Source: Hyphomicrobiaceae bacterium
Lineage (GTDB): Bacteria; Pseudomonadota; Alphaproteobacteria; Rhizobiales; Methyloligellaceae
Length of the DNA stretch: 64,000 nucleotides
Reading direction: 5' to 3'
Assembly (NCBI GenBank): GCA_020637815.1
Contig: JACKJS010000001.1
Span: forward strand, 1,520,871 to 1,584,870
Positions 35,490-44,090 of the stretch are shown here, piece by piece. The translations under genes were made by a program, and so were the position numbers. Under the pieces are notes generated by a model, which was given only the letters and a program-made list of their open reading frames with translations, was not told where the DNA came from and searched no databases. The stretch's first letter is position 1. The number at the start of each line of letters is the position of its first letter.

Positions 35490-36368
35490 TTAGGTGCTCG
35501 AGCCGTTCGCCTGAGCCTTCAGCGCGGCGCGGAAGGGGCTCGCAGGATAGGTCCCCAGCACGTTGACCTCGCTCGTGAAGAAGTCGAGCTCCTCCATGGC
35601 GAGCTGCACCGGCCGCGCATCGGGGTGGCCTTCGATATCGGCATAGAACATGGTCGCGTTGAACGAGCCTTCGAGCTGATAGGATTCCAGCTTGGTCATG
35701 TTCACGCCGTTGGTCGCGAATCCGCCAAGCGCCTTGTAGAGCGCGGCGGGCACGTTCCGCACCCGGAACACGAAGGTCGTCACCACGGGGCCGTCGTCGA
35801 CATGGGTCGTTGCCGGTTCGGCCGCGAGCACCACGAAGCGCGTCGTGTTGTGCGCCGCGTCCTCGATGTCCTCCTTGGCGATGTCCAAGCCGTAGATCTC
35901 CGCGGCAAGCTTCGAGGCGATGGCCGCCTGCGTACGATCCCCCGACTCCTTCACGAATTTCGCCGCGCCTGCCGTATCGGCCTGGATCACCGGCATCAGT
36001 TTCAACTCGGAGATCACGGTCCGGCACTGACCGAGGGCCATGATGTGGCTGTTGGCGGCCTTAACCTCGGAGAGACCGACGCCGGGCAACACCAGCAATT
36101 GATGGCGTACGCGCTCGAAGTGCTCGCCGACGATGAAGAGCCCCGAATGCGGCAGGAGGTGGTGAATGTCGGCCACACGGCCCGCCACAGAATTCTCGAT
36201 AGGGATCATGGCGAGCCGCGCCGCGCCGGTCTTCACTGCGGCGAGCGCGTCCTCGAAGGTCGCGCACGGCAGCACCTCCATGTTCGGGTAGGCGTCGCTG
36301 GCGGCGAGGTGAGAATTGGCCCCCAGTTCCCCTTGAAAGGCGATCGTGTCGGCACGCTTGTTGGACAT
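35490..36368 (-). CDS. pheA: Prephenate dehydratase
   Basis: A 292-residue monofunctional enzyme (no chorismate mutase domain) converting prephenate to phenylpyruvate in phenylalanine synthesis. The catalytic domain starts AFQGELGANSHLAA and contains MIPIENSVAGRV; a C-terminal ACT domain (ESYQLEGSFNATMFY) binds phenylalanine for feedback control. It lies 50 bases after kdsB on the same strand, an order often seen in Hyphomicrobiales. Confidence 0.95.
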   Translation of the reverse strand: MSNKRADTIAFQGELGANSHLAASDAYPNMEVLPCATFEDALAAVKTGAARLAMIPIENSVAGRVADIHHLLPHSGLFIVGEHFERVRHQLLVLPGVGLSEVKAANSHIMALGQCRTVISELKLMPVIQADTAGAAKFVKESGDRTQAAIASKLAAEIYGLDIAKEDIEDAAHNTTRFVVLAAEPATTHVDDGPVVTTFVFRVRNVPAALYKALGGFATNGVNMTKLESYQLEGSFNATMFYADIEGHPDARPVQLAMEELDFFTSEVNVLGTYPASPFRAALKAQANGSST

Positions 36369-36418
36369 CGCTGCGTCGGTTTCGTAAGCGGTTGTTCGGG
36401 TTGAACGGGCAGAAATTC

Positions 36419-37156
36419 TTAAGGCGTTTCAAGAATTTCGCGCGCCCGTGCAAGGTCGGCGGGAGTATCGACACCGAGCGGAACCGTGTCAACGAGGCCG
36501 ACATGGATGCGCATGCCCGCCTCGAGCGCCCGGAGCTGTTCGAGCTTCTCCCGCATCTCCAAGGGCGACGGCGGAAGGCCGACGAAGCGCTCCAGCGCCT
36601 CCCGTCGATAGGCGTAGAGCCCGATATGATGGTAGAGCGGTCCTTCGCCGAAAGGGGCCGTGGCCCGCGTGAAGTAGAGCGCGTTGAGAATCCCGCCGCG
36701 CGTGAGCGGAGATCCGACCACCTTCACGACATTGGGGTTCGTGCGCTCCTCCTCGCGCACGATCTCGGCCGCGATCGTCCCGATATCGGCCTCGCTTTCC
36801 TCAAGCGCTTCCACGCATTTGCGCACAAGCTGCGGATCGAGCGTGGGCAGATCCCCTTGAAGATTGACAACGACATCGAAGTTCCGCTCCGGATCGGTGG
36901 CCTGCAACGCCTCGTGAATTCTGTCGGACCCACTCGCATGATCGGGCTCGGTCAGAACCGCCTCGCCCCCAGAACGCGCCACCGCGTCCTGAACGGCCTG
37001 CGAATCAGTCGCGACCAGAACTGGACCGCATCCAGCCTCCATGGCCCGGCGCCAGACATGAACAATCATGGGTTCGCCAGCGATCTCTGCCAAAGGTTTG
37101 TCCGGCAGACGGGTGGCCGCGCGGCGCGCGGGAATGACCACTATGGATTTTGTCAT
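36419..37156 (-). CDS. kdsB: 3-deoxy-manno-octulosonate cytidylyltransferase (CMP-Kdo synthetase)
   Basis: A 245-residue nucleotidyltransferase activating Kdo with CTP for lipopolysaccharide inner core assembly. The N-terminal VIPARRAATRLPDKPLAEIAG and the NLQGDLPTLDP and ATDS motifs are diagnostic. Its presence shows the organism builds Kdo-containing LPS. It is divergent from the multihaem cytochrome c gene with 155 bases between. Confidence 0.95.
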   Translation of the reverse strand: MTKSIVVIPARRAATRLPDKPLAEIAGEPMIVHVWRRAMEAGCGPVLVATDSQAVQDAVARSGGEAVLTEPDHASGSDRIHEALQATDPERNFDVVVNLQGDLPTLDPQLVRKCVEALEESEADIGTIAAEIVREEERTNPNVVKVVGSPLTRGGILNALYFTRATAPFGEGPLYHHIGLYAYRREALERFVGLPPSPLEMREKLEQLRALEAGMRIHVGLVDTVPLGVDTPADLARAREILETP

Positions 37157-37311
37157 GATATTCCGTGCGTTAGGTTTGAGCCCCTGCCGGCAACGGCACC
37201 GCTCTTTGAGGGAATTCTCTCAGTTGCAACAACCGGCTGCCCCTTATAGTCTCAGCCCGCGTCGCAAGAGCTACCTTGAAGTAGCCTTTTGCCTGCCGGG
37301 GGAAACCGAAT

Positions 37312-39231
37312 ATGAAATATTACAACTTTAACAAAGTCGCCATGGCGGTGCTTCTGGCGCTGCTGCTCTTCTTTGGCACGAGAACACTCATCAACATCAT
37401 GTATGAAGAGCATGAGCCTGCGACTCCGGGCTACGAAGTCGCTGGAGCCGAGGGCGAATCCGCGCACGGCGACAAGAAGAAGGGCACTGACGAGGGCGCA
37501 GCGTTCATTGTGGCGCTGAACAAGGCCGACCCGGCCAAAGGCGAGCAAGCCGTCGGGCTCTGCAAGGTTTGCCACAGCTTCGAGAAGGGTGGACCGAACA
37601 TGATCGGTCCCGACCTCTATGGCGTTGTCGGCCACAAGATCGCGTCTCACGAGGGCTTTACCTACACCCCCGCTCTCAAAGGGCATGACGGCGAGTGGAC
37701 GTTCGAGACTTTGAATCATTGGCTTACGAACCCGCAGGCCTTCGCCTCTGGGACAAGCATGGCTTTCCCCGGCATTCCGGACCTGCAGAAGCGCGCCGAC
37801 GTGATCGCCTATCTGAATAAGAACAGCGATAGCCCGCAGCCAATTCCTGAGCCAACAGCCGAGCCTGCTGCCGAGGAAGGTGGAGAGGCCGCGGACACTG
37901 GAGCTGCGGCGGGTAGCGGAAAGCCCGAAATCCTTGCGCTTCTCGCCAAAGCCGATCCGGCCAAGGGCGAGCAGGCGGCCGCGCTTTGCAAAGTCTGCCA
38001 CACGTTCGAGGCGGACGGCGCGAACATGGTTGGACCGAACCTCCACAATGTGGTCGGTGCCGATGTCGGCCATCACAAGGACTTCAGCTACACCCCGGCT
38101 CTCAAGGACAAGGGTGGCGCTTGGACCTACGAGCGTTTGGACGAGTGGCTTACGAACCCGCAAGCCTTCGCATCCGGCACCACCATGGCCTTCCCCGGCA
38201 TTCCGGACGCGAAGAAGCGCGCCGATGTGATCGCCTTCCTTCGGAAGGAGACGGACAATCCGCCTCCGCTGCCGAGCGGCGACGCTGAAGCAGCACCGGC
38301 CGAAAAGGCTGCTCCCGCCGAAGGTGAGGCAAAGCCCGCCGAGGAAGGTGGAGGGGCTGCGGACAAGGGAGCTGCGGCGGGTAGCGGAAAGCCCGAAATC
38401 CTTGCGCTGCTTGTCGAAGCCGACCCGGCCAAGGGCGAGCAGGCGGCCGCGCTTTGCAAAGTCTGTCACACCTTCGAGGCAGGCGGCGCGAACACGGTTG
38501 GACCGAACCTTCACAATGTGGTCGGTGCCGATGTCGGCCATCACAAGGACTTCAGCTACACCCCGGCCCTCAAGGACAAGGGTGGCGCGTGGACCTACGA
38601 GCGTTTGGACGAGTGGCTTGCGAACCCGCAAGCCTTCGCATCCGGCACAGCCATGGCGTTCCCCGGCATTCCTGATGCGAAGAAGCGTGCCGACGTGATC
38701 GCCTTCCTTCGGAAGGAGACGGATAATCCGCCTCCGCTGCCGGGCGGCGACGCTGAAGCGGCCCCGGCCGAAAAGGCTGCTCCCGCCGAAGGTGAGGCAA
38801 AGCCCGCAGAGGACGCCGCCCCAGCCGAGGAGGCTAAGCCTGCGGAAGAGGCCAAGCCCGCAGATGAGGCAGCACCTGCCGAGGAAGCTGCGCCATCCGA
38901 AGAACCGGCTGCTGAGGAACCCGCCGCAGACGAAGCACCCGCGTCCGATGCCTCTGGCGCGGCTGCCGAGACGGAGAAGCAAGACGCTGCCGCGGAAAAG
39001 ATGGGCGAGACAACGGACGAGACGATCGTCGTCTCGCCGGAAGTCTCCGCCGATGCGCCGTCCGAGCCTCACAAGGGTGAGCCACCGTCCGCGAACCAGC
39101 CGCAGCCGGTCTATCCGGACGACGGTGCTTCGACGACGACGAGGGACGATACGGACAGCGATGCCGCTCCGGACACGACGGACAACGGCTCGTCGCAGCC
39201 CGAGCCGGTTTATCCCGACGGCAAGCCATAG
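37312..39231 (+). CDS. Membrane-anchored triheme cytochrome c (CycM-like, domain-triplicated)
   Basis: A 639-residue electron carrier. An uncleaved N-terminal helix (~7-30) anchors it with the rest in the periplasm. Three class I cytochrome c domains follow, each with CKVCH haem-binding sites at Cys84/Cys87/His88, Cys226/Cys229/His230 and Cys382/Cys385/His386, and axial Met150, Met292 and Met448 in AxGTxMAFPGIP. Linkers and the ~150-residue C-terminus are rich in Ala, Glu and Pro. The usual protein at this locus, beside kdsB and pheA, is a monohaem membrane cytochrome c552 (CycM) of under 200 residues that links the bc1 complex to cytochrome oxidase. Domains 2 and 3 arise from a recent 468-bp duplication. 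Possible promoter boxes TTGCAA (37224) and TATAGT (37245) have a short spacer. Confidence 0.92.
   Translation: MKYYNFNKVAMAVLLALLLFFGTRTLINIMYEEHEPATPGYEVAGAEGESAHGDKKKGTDEGAAFIVALNKADPAKGEQAVGLCKVCHSFEKGGPNMIGPDLYGVVGHKIASHEGFTYTPALKGHDGEWTFETLNHWLTNPQAFASGTSMAFPGIPDLQKRADVIAYLNKNSDSPQPIPEPTAEPAAEEGGEAADTGAAAGSGKPEILALLAKADPAKGEQAAALCKVCHTFEADGANMVGPNLHNVVGADVGHHKDFSYTPALKDKGGAWTYERLDEWLTNPQAFASGTTMAFPGIPDAKKRADVIAFLRKETDNPPPLPSGDAEAAPAEKAAPAEGEAKPAEEGGGAADKGAAAGSGKPEILALLVEADPAKGEQAAALCKVCHTFEAGGANTVGPNLHNVVGADVGHHKDFSYTPALKDKGGAWTYERLDEWLANPQAFASGTAMAFPGIPDAKKRADVIAFLRKETDNPPPLPGGDAEAAPAEKAAPAEGEAKPAEDAAPAEEAKPAEEAKPADEAAPAEEAAPSEEPAAEEPAADEAPASDASGAAAETEKQDAAAEKMGETTDETIVVSPEVSADAPSEPHKGEPPSANQPQPVYPDDGASTTTRDDTDSDAAPDTTDNGSSQPEPVYPDGKP
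37870..38805 (+). repeat. Two tandem 468-bp in-frame repeats in the cytochrome c gene
   Basis: Unit A 37870-38337 and unit B 38338-38805 are directly adjacent, each exactly 156 codons, and differ by scattered substitutions only. Each encodes a linker, one whole cytochrome c domain and a PAEKAAPAEGEAKP spacer. The first cytochrome domain (37500-37830) is clearly related but more diverged. The pattern suggests an older duplication followed by a recent tandem one. Confidence 0.93.
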
Positions 39232-39275
39232 GATCTTTAGGCCTCGCGCAGGTCAATCCAAACTGCATTTGAAAC

Positions 39276-39301
39276 GGGCCTCCCTTGGGAGGCCCTTTTT
39301 C
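39276..39301 (+). terminator. Rho-independent terminator after the cytochrome c gene
   Basis: GGGCCTCCC/GGGAGGCCC, a perfect stem separated by TT, followed by TTTTTCTTG, 45 bases after the stop codon. This is the clearest intrinsic terminator in the window. Confidence 0.88.
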
Positions 39302-39496
39302 TTGATGCGCATTCCGACCGCGCGCAGACATGACCGATAATTCATTTGGCCGCGCGGGGCCTCATGCTAGTTTTTAAGGCCCTCGCGCAGTCCCGAGCTC
39401 CCTGCTGGGCTTGCGCCTCACGGTTTCCGGTTACGGTGCGCCACGATATGCGCCGACCGGACAATCCCTTCGACGCAGAACGGTGCTTAGCTCCCC

Positions 39497-41374
39497 ATGA
39501 TCCTCTCACGCCTAACTCTTACTGCAACCCTGACCGTTCTTTTGTTGGGACCGGCCTCCGCCGAGCAGTCCGCCGTCAGCACGGCCAACACCTCCGGCGC
39601 GGTCAAGCACCATGCGTTGTCGCTTATCGGCGAGCCGAAATATCCGGAAGACTTCACGCATTTCGACTTCGTCAATCCCGACGCCCCAAAGGGCGGCGTG
39701 GTGCGCATGCCCTCCATCGGCGGATTCGACAGCCTCAACCCTGTTCTCTATCGCGGCGAGCAGGCGCCCGGCATCAGCCTCGTCAACGAAAGCCTGATGG
39801 TCGACAGTATCGATGAACCATCGACGTCGTACGGGCTCATCGCGGAGTGGGCGTCCTATCCGGACGATTATTCGTCGGTGACGTTCAAGCTCCGCGACAA
39901 TGCGCGCTGGCATGACGGCAAGCCGATCACGCCCGAAGACGTGATTTACAGTCTCAAAGTGAATAAGGAGGCCAATCCGCGCATGGGCCTCTACTACAAG
40001 AACGTCACGCATGCCGAGAAGACCGGCGACAACGAGGTCACCTTCTACTTCGACAGCAAGGGAAACCGCGAGCTGCCGATGATCATGGGGCAACTCACGA
40101 TCCTGCCGAAGCATTTCTGGACGGGCACGGACGCGAAGGGAGAACGGCGCGACCCCATGAAGACTACGATGGAGCCGCCGCTCGGCTCCGGGCCCTATCG
40201 GGTCAAATCGGTGAGCCCCGGCCGTTCGATCACATTCGAGCGCGTGAAGGACTATTGGGGCAAGGACTTGCCTGTAAACAAAGGGATGTGGAACTTCGAC
40301 GAACTCCGCTTCGACTCCTATCGCGACATGACGGTCGCCTTCGAAAGCTTCAAAGCGGGCAATCTCGATTTCTGGAACGAGACGAGCTCGAAGAATTGGG
40401 CCATGGCCTACGACTTTCCAGCCATCAAGAACGGCAACATCGAGCGGCAAGAAGTCCGGCTAGAACGCGGCATGCCGATGCAGGCTTTCGTGCCAAATCT
40501 CCGCCGCCCGAAATTCCAAGACCGGCGTGTGCGTCAAGCGCTCAATCTGGCATTCGACTTCGAGTGGGCGAACAAGAACCTGTTCTACGGTCAATACGAG
40601 CGGGTCGACAGCTACTTCCAGAACTCGGAGCTTGCAGCGCCAAAGGCTCTGCCCAAAGGACGCGAACTCGAGATCCTGGAGACTGTGCGCGGCGAGGTTC
40701 CGGACGAAGTGTTCACAAAGGTCCACCAAAATCCGACCAACAACGATCAGACCGAGATGCGCAACAATCTGCGCCAGGCCATGACGCTGTTGCGCGAGGC
40801 GGGCTGGCAAGTGAAGGACGGCAAGCTCACGAACGTGAAGACCGGCGAGACCATGACCATCGAGTTTCTGATCGTATCGCCGCTTTTCGAGCGCATCGTC
40901 CAGCCCTATCTGCGCAATCTCAACCGGCTTGGCATCAACGGCAATATCCGCCTGGTCGATTCGGCGCAGTACACGCGCAGGCTGAACAATTTCGATTACG
41001 ACGTGGTCGTCGGCAACTTCGCCCAGTCGGAATCGCCCGGCAACGAACAGCGCGATTATTGGGGCAGCGAGGCTGCGGACCGCGAGGGCAGCATGAACCT
41101 CATTGGCATCAAGGATAAGGCGATCGACAAGCTGATCGACCATGTCATCTACGCCAAGGACCGCGAGGAGCTTGTTGCCGCGACGCACGCTCTCGACCGC
41201 GTCCTTCTGTGGCATGACTACGTCGTGCCGCAATGGTTCTCGCCCAATCAGCGCATCGCCTATCGGAGCCATTACGGCCGTCCCGACAGATTGCCGGGGC
41301 TGACACCAGGCTTCCTGCAGGTTTGGTGGGACAGCAATGCCAACGCCTCAACCGAACCGCGAGCCTCGAATTGA
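39497..41374 (+). CDS. Peptide ABC transporter substrate-binding protein (YejA/YepA-like), copy 1
   Basis: A 625-residue family 5 (SBP_bac_5) periplasmic protein with a signal peptide over the first ~22 residues. The mature protein begins the family pattern HALSLIGEPKYPEDFTHFDFVNPDAPKGG and keeps PPLGSGPYRVKSV. Such proteins deliver oligopeptides, microcin C-like compounds or, in Agrobacterium, muropeptides (YepA) to YejBEF. A close paralogue follows 25 bases downstream. The start is ATG at 39497; no obvious strong Shine-Dalgarno is seen. Confidence 0.92.
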   Translation: MILSRLTLTATLTVLLLGPASAEQSAVSTANTSGAVKHHALSLIGEPKYPEDFTHFDFVNPDAPKGGVVRMPSIGGFDSLNPVLYRGEQAPGISLVNESLMVDSIDEPSTSYGLIAEWASYPDDYSSVTFKLRDNARWHDGKPITPEDVIYSLKVNKEANPRMGLYYKNVTHAEKTGDNEVTFYFDSKGNRELPMIMGQLTILPKHFWTGTDAKGERRDPMKTTMEPPLGSGPYRVKSVSPGRSITFERVKDYWGKDLPVNKGMWNFDELRFDSYRDMTVAFESFKAGNLDFWNETSSKNWAMAYDFPAIKNGNIERQEVRLERGMPMQAFVPNLRRPKFQDRRVRQALNLAFDFEWANKNLFYGQYERVDSYFQNSELAAPKALPKGRELEILETVRGEVPDEVFTKVHQNPTNNDQTEMRNNLRQAMTLLREAGWQVKDGKLTNVKTGETMTIEFLIVSPLFERIVQPYLRNLNRLGINGNIRLVDSAQYTRRLNNFDYDVVVGNFAQSESPGNEQRDYWGSEAADREGSMNLIGIKDKAIDKLIDHVIYAKDREELVAATHALDRVLLWHDYVVPQWFSPNQRIAYRSHYGRPDRLPGLTPGFLQVWWDSNANASTEPRASN

Positions 41375-41399
41375 TCCCAACAGAGCGGACGTTTGCTCG

Positions 41400-43214
41400 A
41401 TGACACTAACACGCGCCACGGCCGCTCTTGCCGTTATCGTTCTGTGTACGCTCGCTCACCCTGCCTCCCTCGCGGCCGCCGAGCGGAGCTATGGCCTCTC
41501 CGCATTCGGAGATCTTGCGCTGCCCGAGGACTTCCAGTCCTTCGCCTACGCGAATCCGGACGCGCCCAAAGGCGGCTCGCTATCGCTGATCGGTTGGGGT
41601 GGCGTAACGACCTTCAACAGCCTGAACAACTACATCCTCAAGGGCGACGCCGCCCAAGGGTTGGAGCTGTTGTTCGACACCTTGATGACGCCCGCGGCGG
41701 ACGAGCCGGACGCCGTCTATGGCTTGATCGCCGAGAGCGCGGAGGTTGCCGGCGACGGCAAGTCCGTGACGTTCTATTTGCGGCCTGAGGCGAAATTCTC
41801 CGACGGCACTCAAATCGCCGCCGACGACGTCGTGTTCTCCTTCGATATCCTGAAGGAGAAGGGGCATCCGTTGTTCCATCAGATGCTACGCGATGTGGAG
41901 AAGGCCGAAGCGGTTGATCCGCGAACGGTGCGCTACACATTTAAAGGCGACCTCGTACGGGACCTGCCTTTGACCGTGGCAGGCCTGCCCGTTTTCTCCA
42001 AGGCGTATTATTCGAAAAAGGCGTTCGACGAGACGACTCTGGAACCGCCGCTCGGCTCCGGGCCGTACCTCGTCGACAAGTTCCAGCAAGGCCGCAACAT
42101 CGTCTATCGGCGCAACCCGGACTATTGGGCCAAGGACCTGCCGGTCAACAAGGGCCGCTGGAACTTCGACGCGATCCGCTACGAATATTTCCGCGACCGC
42201 ACGGCCGGTATGGAAGCCTTCAAGGCAGGGACGTACGATCTGCGGGAAGAATTTACTTCCAAGGTTTGGGCGACCGAATACGACTTTCCCGCCGTGCGCG
42301 ACGGGCGCGTGAAGAAGGAGACGCTTCCCGACGAGACGCCTTCGGGAACGCAAGGGTTCTTCATCAATACGCGGCGCGAGAAGTTCCAGGACCCGCGCGT
42401 GCGCGAGGCACTGTCCTTGGCCTTCGATTTCGAATGGACCAACCGCAACATGTTCTACAGCCTCTACGACCGCACGCAGAGCTATTTCGAGAATTCGCCG
42501 ATGAAAGCGGAAGGCGAACCGACAGAGGCCGAGCGCGCCTTGATCGAAAGCCTCGGCGTGCCCGTGCCGGAGGGTGCGCTCGGCCCCGCCGTACTGCCGC
42601 CCGTCAGCGACGGATCTGGCCGCGACCGCGCCTCGCTGCAGAAGGCGAGCAAGCTCCTCGATGAAGCCGGCTGGCGCGTGAAGGATCGCAAACGTGTCAA
42701 CGGCAACGGCGAACAGCTCTCGGTCGAGTTTCTGACCTTCGAGCCCACGTTCGAGCGCATTATCGCACCCTATGTGAAGAACCTATCGCTTCTCGGGATC
42801 GACGCCCGGATTCGCCGCGTCGACCCCGCGCAATATCAACAGCGCCTCAAGGATTTCGATTTCGATATCACGACGCAGCGTTACGGCATGCGTCTGACGC
42901 CGGGCGTCGAGCTGCGCAGCTATTTCGGCTCCGAGTCCGCCAGCGTGCCGGGCTCTCTCAATCTCGCGGGGATCAACGATCCGGCCGTCGATGCACTGAT
43001 CGAGAAGATTGTCGCCGCGAAAAGCCGCGAGGAGATGTACACGGCCGCACGGGCGTTGGACCGGGTTCTCCGGGCCTCCTACTATTGGGTGCCGCACTGG
43101 TACAAGGCCTCGTACACGATCGCGTATTGGGATAAGTTCGCCCGGCCGGAGACCAAGCCGAAATACGATCGCGGGATTCTCGATACCTGGTGGTCCAAGG
43201 CCGCTCAGAACTAG
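41400..43214 (+). CDS. Peptide ABC transporter substrate-binding protein (YejA/YepA-like), copy 2
   Basis: A 604-residue paralogue of the preceding protein (shared FAYANPDAPKGGSL, PPLGSGPYLVDKF, YFRDRTAGMEAFKAG), with its own signal peptide. MTLTRATAAL at 41400 is chosen over an upstream in-frame ATG that overlaps the first paralogue. The two differ enough in the ligand region to suggest different peptide preferences. It ends with a 3-base overlap against the convergent AraC gene. Confidence 0.92.
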   Translation: MTLTRATAALAVIVLCTLAHPASLAAAERSYGLSAFGDLALPEDFQSFAYANPDAPKGGSLSLIGWGGVTTFNSLNNYILKGDAAQGLELLFDTLMTPAADEPDAVYGLIAESAEVAGDGKSVTFYLRPEAKFSDGTQIAADDVVFSFDILKEKGHPLFHQMLRDVEKAEAVDPRTVRYTFKGDLVRDLPLTVAGLPVFSKAYYSKKAFDETTLEPPLGSGPYLVDKFQQGRNIVYRRNPDYWAKDLPVNKGRWNFDAIRYEYFRDRTAGMEAFKAGTYDLREEFTSKVWATEYDFPAVRDGRVKKETLPDETPSGTQGFFINTRREKFQDPRVREALSLAFDFEWTNRNMFYSLYDRTQSYFENSPMKAEGEPTEAERALIESLGVPVPEGALGPAVLPPVSDGSGRDRASLQKASKLLDEAGWRVKDRKRVNGNGEQLSVEFLTFEPTFERIIAPYVKNLSLLGIDARIRRVDPAQYQQRLKDFDFDITTQRYGMRLTPGVELRSYFGSESASVPGSLNLAGINDPAVDALIEKIVAAKSREEMYTAARALDRVLRASYYWVPHWYKASYTIAYWDKFARPETKPKYDRGILDTWWSKAAQN

Positions 43215-43990
43215 GGCAAACGTTCGAAGCGCTCGATCTTCCGGAACACGGGCGCCGGGTTCACGCCGAACGTGTCCCGGAACGCGTGGCTGTAATGAGT
43301 CGCGTCGGCGAAGCCACTCTCCAGCGCCGCGTTGGTCATGCTGTCGGACGCATGGAGGCGCTCGGTGGAAAGCCAAAGCCGCTTCCACATGCGGTAGCGC
43401 CTGTAGGGCACACCAATCTGTTCACTGAACAGATGCAACACGCGCGACGGCGAGAGCCCCAACGCGTCCGCGAGCTCAATTTGCGAGTGATTGCGGTCCG
43501 GCTCGTTGCGGATGAGGTCCAGCACTTTCAGGACGCGCGCGTCGATCGTACTGCCAGGCTCGGCCGGAAACATGCGGTCGAGCAGCGCCTCGACCTCGGG
43601 CTGGCGGGGGTCGTCCTCGAAGACCTGCTGAAACAGGGCGATGATGTCCGGATCGCGAAAGCTGCTCACCGTCCCTTTCCTGTAGGGGTAGCGTCTGCGG
43701 AACGCCGGCGCCGATACACTCTCCACATCGACGAAGAGCTTGCCGTGCACGCCGCCATCGATATTGAGCGCGTGACGCAGGCCCGGGGGCACTAGCACGG
43801 CGCGGTAACTGCGCCATACGCCATCGGCGAGCATCATCCGAAAAGGCTTGTAGATCCCCACATGCAGGACAGGGGCGCCATAAACATGGTCCTCCAAGTG
43901 CTGCAGGGGTCCGCAATAGACCGCGCGGCCTTTGCCGATATAGAGCTGCGAATGAAACGGATGAAGCATATCCATAGCAGGTTCCTGCAA
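43211..43990 (-). CDS. AraC-family transcriptional regulator
   Basis: A 259-residue regulator with an N-terminal cupin-like ligand domain (~20-110) and a C-terminal double helix-turn-helix (~165-255; QIELADALGLSPSRVLHLFSEQIG and TNAALESGFADATHYSHAFRDTFG). It sits in the middle of the yej region on the opposite strand and is divergent from the DUF3047 gene with 100 bases between, so the DUF3047 gene and perhaps the yej genes are candidate targets. MDMLHPF at 43975 is an alternative start. Confidence 0.9.
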   Translation of the reverse strand: MQEPAMDMLHPFHSQLYIGKGRAVYCGPLQHLEDHVYGAPVLHVGIYKPFRMMLADGVWRSYRAVLVPPGLRHALNIDGGVHGKLFVDVESVSAPAFRRRYPYRKGTVSSFRDPDIIALFQQVFEDDPRQPEVEALLDRMFPAEPGSTIDARVLKVLDLIRNEPDRNHSQIELADALGLSPSRVLHLFSEQIGVPYRRYRMWKRLWLSTERLHASDSMTNAALESGFADATHYSHAFRDTFGVNPAPVFRKIERFERLP

Positions 43991-44090
43991 GTCGCACGCA
44001 TGGTCCCGCGTCTATGGTCGGGGCGCAACCACAAAGGCTCGTGCTGCCGCCATCCGGCGTTGCCACGAAAAGAGGTTCAGGGAGGACTTT

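Noticed and set aside
37252..39072. 606-codon open frame antisense to the multihaem cytochrome gene
   Set aside because: It mirrors the Ala/Glu/Pro-rich, GC-rich cytochrome codons, repeats with the same 468-base period, has no recognisable domain, and would run through the cytochrome promoter side.
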